The position numbers were made by a program, and so were the translations under genes. The notes under the pieces are model-generated. The model was given only the letters and a program-made list of their open reading frames with translations. It was not told where the DNA came from and ran no database searches. Shown here one piece after another: positions 11,701 to 18,749 of a stretch of 46,222 nt of DNA; position 1 is the stretch's first letter, and each line of letters starts with the position of its first letter. Source of the DNA: Bacteroidales bacterium (GTDB taxonomy: Bacteria > Bacteroidota > Bacteroidia > Bacteroidales > B18-G4); contig JAGYLD010000012.1 in NCBI GenBank assembly GCA_018401355.1, positions 1 to 46,222 on the forward strand, written 5' to 3'.

Positions 11701-13001
11701 TCCAAACTATTATAAGCATCAATTTTACTAAGCAAATCGTTTTTCTTTACAGCATCATTTTCAGCATCAGGTAACGCTTCTTTCCGTTCTTTTTCTTTCC
11801 GGGCCTGAGCACGTTTTTTAATATCTGCCAATCTGGTATGACGTTGTTTTTCCCGTTCTGCCTTTAATGCTTCCTGATCTTTTTCAGAAAGATAAACTTG
11901 TTCTATTCTATAATCCAGTTTATTATCTTGTCGATCCGGCTTACCTCTCGTAGCATCAGAAAAATCAATCAATACCAACGATCCATCATCCCGCTGCATG
12001 ATTTCCGGATTATCCTGCAAAATAATATCTCTCTCACCAATTTTATCCAATACATCTTGTAGTCTTTTATAATCATCCAGGGTAATGGATTTTACAGGCT
12101 TGAGTTTTTCGACCTCGAACATCTGTCCCTGGTCAGTCTCAATAGCATCACCCACTTTTATCACCCCAGGAATATCTTGCAAGTCTTTAAGTATTTCATA
12201 TTCTTGGGTTTGATATGTTTCCTGAGCATCCATTCGATCATCCCGGGTCATGGATGATTTGTAATATTTCTCTCCGTCTGTAAAAATGCCCCTTGTATGA
12301 ATACCCTGTCTTACACGTTTGAGTTTCCTACCATCTTTGGTATAGGCAACAGGTTTGTTTAGGTTTTCATCTTCTTTGAAATAAGGAGATTTAACTTTTT
12401 GCAGAATATCGACTACCTTATCAAGTTCTTTATCACTTAGTTCATCCAATGATTTTTTACCGGTCCAGTTTTCCAATGCTTCTGTCCAACCCGGATTACC
12501 AATGGTCTCTATCCCTTTGGCATCGGTAATTTGCTGAATTTGCTCCTTCTTTTTATCAATGCCTGCATCCTTTTCCTTTTTATCAATTTCCGCATCCACT
12601 TCTTCTCTGTCAAAAGACACTTCTATCGGGTTTGTAATAACCCATTCGCCACCTCTTTTTTCTACAGTGCCTTTGTTTTTAACAATTAATTCTGACTCGT
12701 TTGTCGGATAAGTTTGAAACTTTAAAAAGGACTTGAAGGTATTAAATAACTTAACACCTTTACTACGTGCCCTCGGGTCATCAATAAAGGTAACCGTACC
12801 CTTGTCAGGGTTTTGAGGATCTATGTCAATTTCAAACATAGAATCCAGTTGCTTTTGAGTTTTTAGACGTGTTTCGGGGACTTTATCGCCCTCATCAAAC
12901 ACATGAACATATCTTTTTTGACTTTCTTTCCCGGGAGATTTAGGCTTTTCTGCTTCGGGTGTAGCCAATTCCGGATAATCTTTTAATACTTCTTTGGGCA
13001 C
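2742..13001 (-). CDS. Giant polyvalent protein: SF2 helicase, LPD domains, JAMM peptidase
   Basis: 3419 aa from the GTG at 13001; the frame stays open without a start codon to 13163 (see 13002-13252). Domains in order: a kinase-like fold at about residues 235-350 (DDGSLVLIDFSDA, but no HRD motif, so probably inactive); a linker rich in charged residues and proline; an SF2/SNF2-type helicase at about 770-1190 with Walker A ADGTGVGKT (about 801), LFDEAHNLK (about 871), FATATP (about 901) and GRISRR (about 1170); phage large-polyvalent-protein domains around 1390-1450, 1515-1570 and 1780-1990; a JAMM/RadC-like domain at about 2140-2260 with MHNHPSGDHKPSTQD; a further polyvalent domain at about 2600-2700; and a hydrophobic segment near 3034-3055. 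Such proteins are thought to enter the cell with the DNA and counter host defences (DarB of P1 is the paradigm; I see no methylase motif here). It follows internal-virion genes, which fits co-injection. Confidence 0.92.
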   Translation of the reverse strand: MPKEVLKDYPELATPEAEKPKSPGKESQKRYVHVFDEGDKVPETRLKTQKQLDSMFEIDIDPQNPDKGTVTFIDDPRARSKGVKLFNTFKSFLKFQTYPTNESELIVKNKGTVEKRGGEWVITNPIEVSFDREEVDAEIDKKEKDAGIDKKKEQIQQITDAKGIETIGNPGWTEALENWTGKKSLDELSDKELDKVVDILQKVKSPYFKEDENLNKPVAYTKDGRKLKRVRQGIHTRGIFTDGEKYYKSSMTRDDRMDAQETYQTQEYEILKDLQDIPGVIKVGDAIETDQGQMFEVEKLKPVKSITLDDYKRLQDVLDKIGERDIILQDNPEIMQRDDGSLVLIDFSDATRGKPDRQDNKLDYRIEQVYLSEKDQEALKAEREKQRHTRLADIKKRAQARKEKERKEALPDAENDAVKKNDLLSKIDAYNSLDLRQRKKNFQTANAIEVTAKELGFKAERTGSYIYTLYDQRGKKVKRTPVKMSQEEILSHPSLKDYPQEVQDFIQLAIRANPDFQNVYVPELSNSQKKQAFQNIQEGKKTVAANIMLDELQSFYHEGGVAVNATGGAGKHAGIEFIPIEEMEAWAKQLEEMDSPKEDKADELVADREIQDVVDDFASDGVINWKALQDKINEDPEYFTAFPFALNDRQLKVLSELVNSQLKTKEKDEPKPGKSEERVEKDDRVDRKDQEQKPTTDSKRDLQKTPKEKTPDHPELPDQPRQGSGHSTQRDRRDRIDRPAEKGGKPGLVYADKQNMPDHHPHVSPETYQVDADQLFGINHALTHLIDNDGKAFMLADGTGVGKTRQLLGIADQFQKLTGKKVMIITQNKQIIDNNFAKDAKAMGIDMGKFELGTYDNIRTGKVGKGEYGLILFDEAHNLKNPESLKTIAADNLVAEKRLFATATPMDTQRGAIYFISQVAGMRPEEVYAMLGLRVQRKRNNKGEIETEVTLAKGSNPQMVRNNLIRLRNAIIESGAMLRREYPFWGDIGESTLSMQADQLTEHEAIEDYWEDVEANAANEFGFVHPKKLKHIRGQRSNELSRWNEQWKINYVLDRVKKDMEAGKKVVVIAEGIHPTFIKGLDRMVPGFIGAFVKRLEADGYNVAKIYGAANKSEANLMFQRGDADIVVGTPQSASTGIDLDDQAGDDPRSLYMVTPNYSGNLVQQIMGRISRRNTKSPSEVNMVFNDSSSDTRRRAIVRNKMNVLRAIQDGRVAEEIDWAQNLKPDTPQPDKPSPEAIETPLTGELIIKDISPKAFVVVGDTKENKDALKQLEGKWHGKHKGWMFPATRKAEISKLLPNKGKRPDIDRDIDEIGNDLQEQQEMYPSPHREVATPDQRTIDRVIDRAIEEFGTTEDYKSAGYILPNGEMLHFGSPRMYDHRNIGAAFFEQPDSQGEEATIFSPRRYYTNKKWMGSSTPNMLAFMDMGNIRVMPETNGIDIHVRPTYEQITQIGRIAQKTDGEMILDLTDINGREASIEYDPGTSSQRIKTDIKNFYDKSIVPVKSKLPLGEETIPYTFYSPTEQALGQIKQAKGTPAQFKAMLLKNGAKQAELDWMGFDEFSQGKKSLTKQEIQQWINENKVEIQDINKENVLVETLAKSMREIESEFNDNEYGYTIEKTMSNDVVVLDRDGEIVSGVSPSGEAMDQELPDGRLQNLSDKYYDLFEQLEIAESDTETDYEKYQLPGGSNYGEFLLTMPGSPQYEIVERESNVGGTYFIVKNKVTGKSVPGTFTTRSEAGYSMKRFNNIEHSNNFQSSHWEEPNIVAHARIKDYTDTEGRKLLHLEEIQSDWAQQGKKKGFKKPSGKTFKELGIEADKLRDKIRSSKDAKEKEDLRNKLDEIEQERSDLENDGIIPDMPFKQTPQWVNLVLRRMAVHAAENGYDGISWTPGELQAKRYDLSKQLDAITTNEVGSNNKKPVVISFKDKYDDLLLYVDATSGEIKESVAQPDWEGKGLDEAIGKEMSEKVMSTTETKEFTGLDLKVGGEGIINFYDKIVPIQANKIFKKYGAQVGEITIQAGIDKLKVPYLPITDKLSRMAMEVGFPLFEKTQPYDYSKDFRTFENSLTDNARKHLTVAYGSIQKAYDNLNKTVRQTKGKNLSPRNVRKADDRRPSPLWDPEKFKERTVLKDFKEQGYIDFRKQRIRTAQDVVDLFHVFRSPLIEKSHAIFERHGEIVENYAVTANNPTGSYMFPANWMHKVGKQLGATGVYIMHNHPSGDHKPSTQDVYSTIDIAQRINTLNEGDNNPMEFRGHMVINDKKYTFMGYKNGELISDEYEYKGGKALFTPRMNFTTFGINQMDTKAKIAKEILEKANYPAVMVHLNNILDVTGYSVIPKGVTTEDIEKMVDNGETAHGSKRYIVVHDGSLSRQRLVFPEGILEMIDTGKQTSNTDYITAPRRKQYPQMQLWEDIKEYGKGGERADLIEQVKQFVKKHMDQYDEKRIVDDLHDAFGNKFSRTYLNHLYRTVKYESEKKRLFSDKTPKYSLDKTNIPVISQFIREDIMPGLQKAGKTISELHDGIIRRLAPKTYADIDTVDIIFEMLGDRNKEQFLLESALRKYHTMFRKMKPADRIDFIDKIKRGEQQPSKELQDVADFIRDLDNDLYERLSEYAPGLPWLENHFRVLWKTIPGSFRKKWYSQRRPLEGAKGFMKKATLMDISEGIDMGGVPVTTNPIEMYERAYADAMKFITARRMWENLAEMGKIKFVRKRQDPPEDFETLNDKISKVYFRTNEGLFAEPGEYYVSKDAARMLNNHLSTDYIRKYQIGRGALAIKNLWTMVELGLNLFHFTFETFEIMSSNMGTAGRRIVNLGIGKGDPKEIIKGLVELIETPIAPASVAVSGHRAIQYLTQDEFRKSQVGEKFMKKYPEVKTLLDDLFYGGGKLEMYNDYRVNAIGSFREALKKENYLGAALRILPAFFQLTMKPLFEYYIPRLKVGLFLKEYSLALVENHNRIMSGEITRGKLARQTWNFVEDRLGEMNFDNLFWDKTFKTSMQVMFRSTTWKLGNFRGMGTAPIEQALEFRQAIRNKRKPLLKPKISWVFALLAFQSVMATIIQYMMTGKFPETLRDLIVPQINPDDEDERLVLPTYVKDMFHFYHSPGTFVRSSMSGTISRGLETIYNEDYYGYEIYDIYAPWHTKFAQGAEHMIPEPFSISSYQRMRKAGEPVVKSLGSFMGFLKAPKYIVNEPIENDIHDLFMMRNASIKPYGASKARERMWEIEQLWEKEEIAEAEKLYQEGVEEGILDDSKTKTLAKRINTKLLGKEDEAFRYMFRTLPIQDKIHLFSKMNDKQKEYYDPKGTIEARILDREFFKDTHPELSEYVDEASYKMGKKDFKEDWTHGKLANNVKLIQKKDNDSLRAEIFYMMYEDMNQQEREYFTTLCRRNKIFTPDVKLKLKSMDEELNILPMHVKNPYKKTKPGNH

Positions 13002-13252
13002 ATCTTTGCCTTCTTCAATAGCAATGGAGACGGCTTTTTTATGCGATGTTTCCCATTCAGCGTTATGTTTCGCATATCGCTCCTGTGCCTCTTTTTTAGT
13101 TAATTGCCATGGCTGTTTTTCAAATTCACCTTCTGGAACATCGGCATCAGCCGTGGTGGAACATCACCTTCTTTTTTCCCGGGCTTTTGCACATCAACAT
13201 CTGGCTTTTGATCCTCTTTTGCTCTTGGCTGTACACCATCGCTTAGGTTCAT
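13002..13252 (-). pseudogene. Frameshifted N-terminal segment of the polyvalent gene
   Basis: The main frame continues upstream of the GTG at 13001 with convincing coding sequence (ending KAVSIAIEEGKDVPKEVL, preceded by WQLTKKEAQERYA), typical of phage polyvalent proteins. It is cut by TGA at 13164-13166. A second frame begins with ATG at 13250-13252 behind AAAGGA, gives MNLSDGVQPRAKEDQK and runs to TAA at 13100-13102. The two overlap between 13100 and 13163. Joining them needs one extra base near 13150-13160. The true start is therefore probably at 13252 or further upstream. A real lesion and a single-base sequencing deletion fit equally well. Confidence 0.65.
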
Positions 13253-13554
13253 TCCTTTGTAGGTTTTTCGGGTTTGGTTTCTTAGATGTAGGTTGTTTAG
13301 GGAGGTGCTTCTATGGTTTATCCTCCCCCAAAATTCCCTTGTGGTTTATCAGTGTCCTTTTCTTGTTGCCTGTAATATCCTTGTCATAAATCATCTTAAC
13401 CTATTTTGAGTTTTTCAAATTCTTTTTTGAACTCTTTTTCGTTCTTTGAAGAAAGTTTTTTGATTTTTATATTGCTTTATGATCGTTTTGAATATATTGG
13501 TTTTCTTCACAATCCTTTTCCATTACCCCTCCCCATTCTTCTAAAACACGAATG
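13253..13554 (-). other. Gap with broken coding-like fragments
   Basis: About 300 bases between the 814-aa protein gene and the ATG at 13252. Short peptides with phage-like composition appear in alternating frames on the minus strand: MEKDCEENQYIQNDHKAI, then KKLSSKNEKEFKKEFEKLK, then RQQEKDTDKPQGNFGGG, then PKQPTSKKP and ETKPEKPTKE. Stops or frame changes interrupt them every 20-60 bases. This resembles a lysine/proline-rich linker decayed by indels, or one damaged by indel sequencing errors. I see no RNA gene and no promoter in it. Confidence 0.45.
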
Positions 13555-15999
13555 TCAAGATCTTTTCAACTCCTGACGGCTTTCCCTTTTTTGATTTAAA
13601 ACACCTGCCTGATATTGTTCTGAAAGTTTTCTAATCCAACTTGCAGATTCCGGATATCCATCTTTATCCAATATATTGGCTAATCGTTTCATGTTTTCAA
13701 TACGATATTTGTGGGCTATCTGTTTATTAGCCATCAAAGTAGAGAATCCAAATATCCAATTTGTAGCGACCTCTGCCATCAGTTTATCAAATACCTGTTC
13801 CCGGTCACTTCCAAACTGTTTTTCCAATTCATATTGGAAATCCTTGTCCTGTAGAACCGATTTAGCCGTTACATCCAGTATCGAAGATAAATTAGTTGCA
13901 CTTGTCAAAGAAACATCGGCTTTTAACAAAGTACCCAACCCCTGAAGTATGGGGGATTTAATGGCTTTCAATGCCCCCGGTACTGGCACTTTATCCAGGG
14001 CAGACATAACCCCGTGGAAAGTAGCACCGGCCCCGGGCTGGGATCCTATAAGCTGAAATTGCAAATCAGTATATACGGCCCTGGCCACTGGATTCAATGT
14101 TCTCATGAATTTATTGCCTCCTTTGAGATACTTAAATACCTTTTCTACGCCTGCGGCTCCACCCAGTTGATTTAGTGCTGCAAATGTTCCAGCCATACCT
14201 ACAACACCGCCTGCACTTTGTCGTATGTTATCCCATGTAGTACGTTCAAGGTTTTCTTTTTCATCTTCTGATAAAGAAATTTTGTCCGGAGATTGCATGG
14301 CCATTTCCAGAACAGCCTCGTTGCGTTCCGGTACATCGGATCCCATCAATTTATCACTGGTAGATTCTCCCAGGGTAGATGATACAAAGCCCTTGGCTAC
14401 AGTTTTGGCTTTATCCCATACGGTACGAGGTTCCTCTCCGGGCCTTTCGTTAAGATAGAGCATGCGGGATGAGGCTTCAAACATGGCCTTGGCTTTCCGA
14501 TATTCAGCGTTTAATCCAGTCCATTCCCTATGCCATTTAGCAGTCCATGGACCCACTTGTAATGAAACAGGCTCAAAAAATGGATCACCCCCTTGCAATG
14601 CTTTAAGCATTAGATAATTTTCATGGTGAAGTTCCTGTAATTTTCTCAGGGGTTGTTCCTTCAACATACCCATAATCCGGTTTACCTCGGCATTATATTG
14701 AGCTTCTTGCGGATCCGTTGTTTTTTTATTCCGGTAACCGGATTTCCAATTCATATACCCTTCACGGTCATATCCTTTGGCCTCGTATTGATCTAACAAT
14801 TCATTGAGTTTATCATAATCTGGATTGTCTTTATGATATTCAGAACGAATTTGTTTCACCAGTTCGGCGGTTTCTTCATCATCTTTTGGGAAATACTTAC
14901 GGGCCTCCGTATTTGCCATTCGGGTAATTTGAAAATCAAGAGATTCTCCCGGGTTCCTAAGTATAGCCTTTTTCCCTCTTTCCACAAAAGTTGGTCGCTT
15001 GTTTTCTCGTTCATATTCGGCCAATACATAATCCAAGGTACGGTCATCCATGCCCGGATACTTTTTGCTTAAAGCATCACGCATTTGTTTTTTCTGCTCA
15101 TAATTGGTGAAGTAAGTAAATTTGTCATCTACCATTCCCTCCAAAGTATCCTCAAAGTTTCTTGCTTCCGGAGATTCATAAAACTCTTTGGCGGCCACAA
15201 TGGATTTTTTTTCAGCAACCTCCTTCTCTAATCCCTGTATTTTTGCAAAATGCTCACGCACTTTGGATTTTTCTGTCGGAGGATTTTTCTTTAAACTTTC
15301 AAGTTGTCGCTCTAATTCAATAATGTCTTCGGTCATTTCCGTTTTCCAACGTGTGGGATGATCGGGGGCTTTTAAATCCTTGCCGTCCTCACCATAACTG
15401 CCCCAATGATAATCCTTTTCAGGATCAGGGCCGAGACCGGCTTTCCAGGCACCTCTGTAATCATATTTGTCTTTAGGATCATCCGGGGACTTATCTTTGT
15501 TTCCCAGTTGCTCTTTCCACTGCTGTACGTCAGGATCGGATGCCCACCATTTTTGAAACTGCTTTTCTTCTTCTTTTGATAGTTTCGTTAAACGGTAATC
15601 TTCATCCTCAGACTTCGGCTGTTCTACAGGTTTTCGATCTGATTGGTATGGGCCTGGAACATCCTTTTTATCTTCCTCCGAATCCAATATACCGTCCGGT
15701 AAAAGGGAGTGGTATTGCCACGGACTTTCTTCTTTTTGGGGTTCCTCTTCTGGAAAGATAGCACCACCGGGGCTTTCTTTTTTTTTTATTGTTTCATAAA
15801 ATTGTGGGAATTCAGGAATAACTCCCTTATACATAGGATCATCAACCAATAACCCATGCAGTTTTTGAGCCTTAGCCTCATCATTCAATACATCAAAAAA
15901 TGTCCTTTCATCAGGTATAATACCATCATACTTAGGATCTTTTTTCAATATCTCATAAAAGGCTGTTGCCTTGTCCGTTGTTTTGTTGTTATTATCCAT
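13555..15999 (-). CDS. Large internal-virion-like protein with N-terminal repeats
   Basis: 814 aa, of no family I can name. Two similar motifs open it: FYEILKKDPKYDGIIPDE at about residues 14-31 and a second built around LLVDDPMYKGVIPEF at about 49-63. They are followed by a proline- and glutamate-rich stretch, long charged helical regions, and near residue 580 a small-residue-rich hydrophobic part (GGVVGMAGTFAALNQLGG). This architecture is common in phage internal virion or ejection proteins that precede a polyvalent protein. It lies 32 bases downstream of the 424-aa gene, in the same transcription unit. The structural role is inferred from position and composition. Confidence 0.8.
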   Translation of the reverse strand: MDNNNKTTDKATAFYEILKKDPKYDGIIPDERTFFDVLNDEAKAQKLHGLLVDDPMYKGVIPEFPQFYETIKKKESPGGAIFPEEEPQKEESPWQYHSLLPDGILDSEEDKKDVPGPYQSDRKPVEQPKSEDEDYRLTKLSKEEEKQFQKWWASDPDVQQWKEQLGNKDKSPDDPKDKYDYRGAWKAGLGPDPEKDYHWGSYGEDGKDLKAPDHPTRWKTEMTEDIIELERQLESLKKNPPTEKSKVREHFAKIQGLEKEVAEKKSIVAAKEFYESPEARNFEDTLEGMVDDKFTYFTNYEQKKQMRDALSKKYPGMDDRTLDYVLAEYERENKRPTFVERGKKAILRNPGESLDFQITRMANTEARKYFPKDDEETAELVKQIRSEYHKDNPDYDKLNELLDQYEAKGYDREGYMNWKSGYRNKKTTDPQEAQYNAEVNRIMGMLKEQPLRKLQELHHENYLMLKALQGGDPFFEPVSLQVGPWTAKWHREWTGLNAEYRKAKAMFEASSRMLYLNERPGEEPRTVWDKAKTVAKGFVSSTLGESTSDKLMGSDVPERNEAVLEMAMQSPDKISLSEDEKENLERTTWDNIRQSAGGVVGMAGTFAALNQLGGAAGVEKVFKYLKGGNKFMRTLNPVARAVYTDLQFQLIGSQPGAGATFHGVMSALDKVPVPGALKAIKSPILQGLGTLLKADVSLTSATNLSSILDVTAKSVLQDKDFQYELEKQFGSDREQVFDKLMAEVATNWIFGFSTLMANKQIAHKYRIENMKRLANILDKDGYPESASWIRKLSEQYQAGVLNQKRESRQELKRS

Positions 16000-16030
16000 T
16001 ATATAAATAATTCATTGTCTGTATCTTACC

Positions 16031-17305
16031 CTATTCGCCAGAAAAAATTTCCCTCATTTCTTCTATCTGTTGATTGGTGTTACCCATAATCTCTTCCAGA
16101 TTTTCAAAGTCAAGATGTCTGTTCAAAACCTTTTCCAACATTTTATAAGGAATTTTAACTTCCTCTAAATTGATCGGGTCCTTAGAACTGCTTGCTATAC
16201 TTGGGTTATATTTTAAGAAGTTTTGCTGCTCTTTTTTTGAAAATACATCTTTGAACTCATCCCATGTGGAATCTTTTAGTTTAGGAATATAAGCCGTAAC
16301 TGTCCACTGACCATCGTTTTCCACTCCTAAATTAGTTAAAACGACATCTTTAACACTTTTCTTTCCATCTTCGGTTCTCAGTGCTGCCAGTTTAAGTCCT
16401 TCCGGGAAATTGTATGAACGGGTATTGGCATTCCATTCGATAACCGGGTTTTGTTTGCCTTTGGAAGATCCTGATACGGGTTTGCTGGCTACCCCTGTCC
16501 TGAATTTTTTACCATATATTCCCCGGTACTCCGGATTGTTTTTCGCAAAGTCCAATGAATTTTTATATTTCTTTTTTTCTGCTTGACTCAAATCATTAAA
16601 ATCTTCTTCAACACCTCTGCGAAATGGTATGTTTGTTTTATAACGTTGTTCAAGGTCTTGAGAAACATTATCCGGGGTCCAATCAGAAAGTTTCTTGCTG
16701 GTATAAGTGGATTGCCGACCATCCTTTTCTTCGGTATATGAACTTTGATAATCTGCCATTTCTTTAACAATTCCCCGAAGGGTCAATTTAGGATCCACGC
16801 TATTGGGTATCAAAAAGTTATCTACCGCCTCTCCCTTCATCATCTTATCCACTTGCTTGTTATAATAATCCATATCATACATACCAGGATTTTGCCGCAT
16901 GATACGTTGGGCTTCCAAATATTGGTTTTGTGAACCAAGCAACTGAGATTGGTACCCATACAGATAATTCATAGACTCCCTCATTTTCATTTTATCTTCT
17001 ATTGAGGGATTGTAATTCGTTTTACGCATAATATCAGCTATCCGTCCCTGAACCTCTTTGGCTTTTCCGGACAACTGTTCTTTAAGATTCATTTCCACCA
17101 AATTGGGGTCGTATTGAAAATCTGTGGCTTTCAATAATTCATCTTCCCTTTGCCTTTTGTATTGATCTGCATATACCCGCATATCACGAACTTCCTTGGC
17201 ATATTTGTCATATAATTCCGCAAAACGTGTTTGAGGAAAGATTACTGACGTATCATGCCGAACGGCACTCCTTCTATGTGGCATATAATTGCTATAGTTA
17301 TACAT
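16031..17305 (-). CDS. Probable internal virion protein
   Basis: 424 aa, mostly helical and charged in the first 250 residues (a tyrosine- and methionine-rich region around 110-160), then a beta-prone region (about 290-360) and an acidic helical C-terminus. I recognise no catalytic motif. It starts 3 bases after the stop of the 241-aa gene, so translation is probably coupled. Its position between the adaptor and the giant protein, with no enzyme signature, suggests a virion component that lines the portal or is ejected (inference). Confidence 0.78.
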   Translation of the reverse strand: MYNYSNYMPHRRSAVRHDTSVIFPQTRFAELYDKYAKEVRDMRVYADQYKRQREDELLKATDFQYDPNLVEMNLKEQLSGKAKEVQGRIADIMRKTNYNPSIEDKMKMRESMNYLYGYQSQLLGSQNQYLEAQRIMRQNPGMYDMDYYNKQVDKMMKGEAVDNFLIPNSVDPKLTLRGIVKEMADYQSSYTEEKDGRQSTYTSKKLSDWTPDNVSQDLEQRYKTNIPFRRGVEEDFNDLSQAEKKKYKNSLDFAKNNPEYRGIYGKKFRTGVASKPVSGSSKGKQNPVIEWNANTRSYNFPEGLKLAALRTEDGKKSVKDVVLTNLGVENDGQWTVTAYIPKLKDSTWDEFKDVFSKKEQQNFLKYNPSIASSSKDPINLEEVKIPYKMLEKVLNRHLDFENLEEIMGNTNQQIEEMREIFSGE

Positions 17306-17307
17306 GG

Positions 17308-18033
17308 CTATAAACTGTTATAAAAGTTTGTTCGATATGCCCTTTCTTCTGGATCAAGGGTGTTACTCATACTACCACTATACGGAGATGATTGCTTCGC
17401 TAATTCCATCGGTACTGTTTCCGGTAATTCCGTTTTCATAATACTTTCCATGGAATTGATATGACCATCGCCACTAAAAAGTCTATCCAACATTCCGTCC
17501 AATTTTTTATTACTCTCTACAGCCATTCCATATTCTCCTAATTCAGTTAATCCGGAAAACATATTTGTCTGTCCAGCCACTCGTGAGTTATAAAATTCGT
17601 TTAACTTTTCTTCATACGGTAATTGCTCATTCTGGTAATACGCCTTTTCCTTTTCCCTTGCAATGGATTGTAAGGCTTGATTCTCCATTTGCCCAGCACG
17701 TTCCTTGTACTGCTCATTAAAAAAATCAATATCCCGCATACCGCTTAACACATCCTCATTCAACCGGGTTGCTCCCATCAGCAAACCGGATCCACTGGCC
17801 ACGTCTCTTAATTGCCCCATTTGGGCCGCTGACTGGGTCTGTAAATTTTCTTTCATGGTATCCACACCCGGGGCACCCATATCCATCCTTTCCCGGACAT
17901 TTTCCAGGATTTGATACATTTCGTCAGGTATACGATAATCCTGTTTCTCGGGCCTTCCCCGTGAGCTTTGAATTGCCCCCGAAGCCATTTTGACTGCGGA
18001 TGTTATCAAAGGTATTGCTGCTGCAAAAGCCAT
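17308..18033 (-). CDS. Internal virion-like protein (T7 gp14-like pattern)
   Basis: 241 aa. The N-terminus is small and hydrophobic (MAFAAAIPLITSAVKMASGA), followed by a long helical region rich in Met, Gln and Glu with glycine breaks (GSGLLMGATRLNEDVLSG). This is the usual appearance of the small internal or ejection protein of podoviruses. The similarity is one of pattern only; no diagnostic motif exists. It lies 5 bases downstream of the adaptor-like gene. Confidence 0.75.
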   Translation of the reverse strand: MAFAAAIPLITSAVKMASGAIQSSRGRPEKQDYRIPDEMYQILENVRERMDMGAPGVDTMKENLQTQSAAQMGQLRDVASGSGLLMGATRLNEDVLSGMRDIDFFNEQYKERAGQMENQALQSIAREKEKAYYQNEQLPYEEKLNEFYNSRVAGQTNMFSGLTELGEYGMAVESNKKLDGMLDRLFSGDGHINSMESIMKTELPETVPMELAKQSSPYSGSMSNTLDPEERAYRTNFYNSL

Positions 18034-18038
18034 GTCTG

Positions 18039-18749
18039 TTATCTTTTAGCTGTTTGTATAAACGATTCATAAATAGCATCATAGATTTCATCCAAAGAAG
18101 GTCCATTGATAAACCTCAATTTATCTACCTCCCTGTAAAAATCTCTCGCCAACATTTCTTTATGATATTGCGGCACATCTTTTTTCCCTTTTTCCCGTTT
18201 CCAGATAATGTATGCAATCAAACAATCTTCGGCCACTGCTGGCACTAAAGTTTCTTTGTCCAACGACACACCCGATGATATATACTTCAATATCACCTCT
18301 CCCCGGGGAAACCCATTTATAATAATACGGTTGTTCGGCAAGTCCATGGTATAATAATATTGATTAGAACCTCCCGGCAACCCATACATTTGCAAATTGG
18401 GTGCAGAACCAATATCATGTGTTTTATCTGTATCCAAATTTTCCTCACCACAATCTTCTGTAGTAGAAAGCATCAATTTTTTATCTCTGGTAAAAACCCA
18501 AAACCTCCCATTAAAAACAGTACCCAAGGCAACAAATGAAATAAAATCATCCGGCAAAATAACAGTATTGATTTCCGTCATTTGCAAACGAGCCGTTTTC
18601 ACAGCTTTCATGTGCAACAAATTGATTTCCCGCATACCCCGTATAGCAAACTGATATAACCGGAAACGCTCCCATTCTTCCGGATGATCCAGTTCCAACA
18701 TAGCATTGGAAACCACACTGTTTAATGTTACCATTCCTTTTGTGTCCAT
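18039..18749 (-). CDS. Adaptor / tail-tubular-like protein
   Basis: 236 aa. An N-terminal helical part (FRLYQFAIRGMREINLLHM) is followed by a beta-rich centre (TVILPDDFISFVALGTVFNG; RIIINGFPRGEVILKYIS) and a C-terminal helical part (AEDCLIAYIIWKREKG). This order resembles head-to-tail adaptor proteins of podovirus-type phages, including those of Bacteroidetes. It overlaps the preceding gene by 1 base (TAATG-type junction at 18749). The function is inferred from pattern and neighbours. Confidence 0.78.
   Translation of the reverse strand: MDTKGMVTLNSVVSNAMLELDHPEEWERFRLYQFAIRGMREINLLHMKAVKTARLQMTEINTVILPDDFISFVALGTVFNGRFWVFTRDKKLMLSTTEDCGEENLDTDKTHDIGSAPNLQMYGLPGGSNQYYYTMDLPNNRIIINGFPRGEVILKYISSGVSLDKETLVPAVAEDCLIAYIIWKREKGKKDVPQYHKEMLARDFYREVDKLRFINGPSLDEIYDAIYESFIQTAKR

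Noticed and set aside
2742-13001. DNA methylase domain in the polyvalent protein, as in DarB of P1
   Set aside because: I found no NPPF/DPPY-type motif in a suitable place; the large middle regions look like polyvalent associated domains instead.
13171-13184. GGGAAAAAAG as a slippery site for programmed -1 frameshifting in the giant gene
   Set aside because: After a -1 shift there, the new frame meets TGA at 13164-13166 within a few codons, so it cannot join the two halves; codon phase also does not fit a classical heptamer.
12994-13389. Plus-strand frame of 131 aa opposite the broken N-terminus of the giant gene
   Set aside because: Cys/Phe/Leu-rich composition typical of an antisense shadow; every convincing gene in the window runs leftward and no promoter precedes it.
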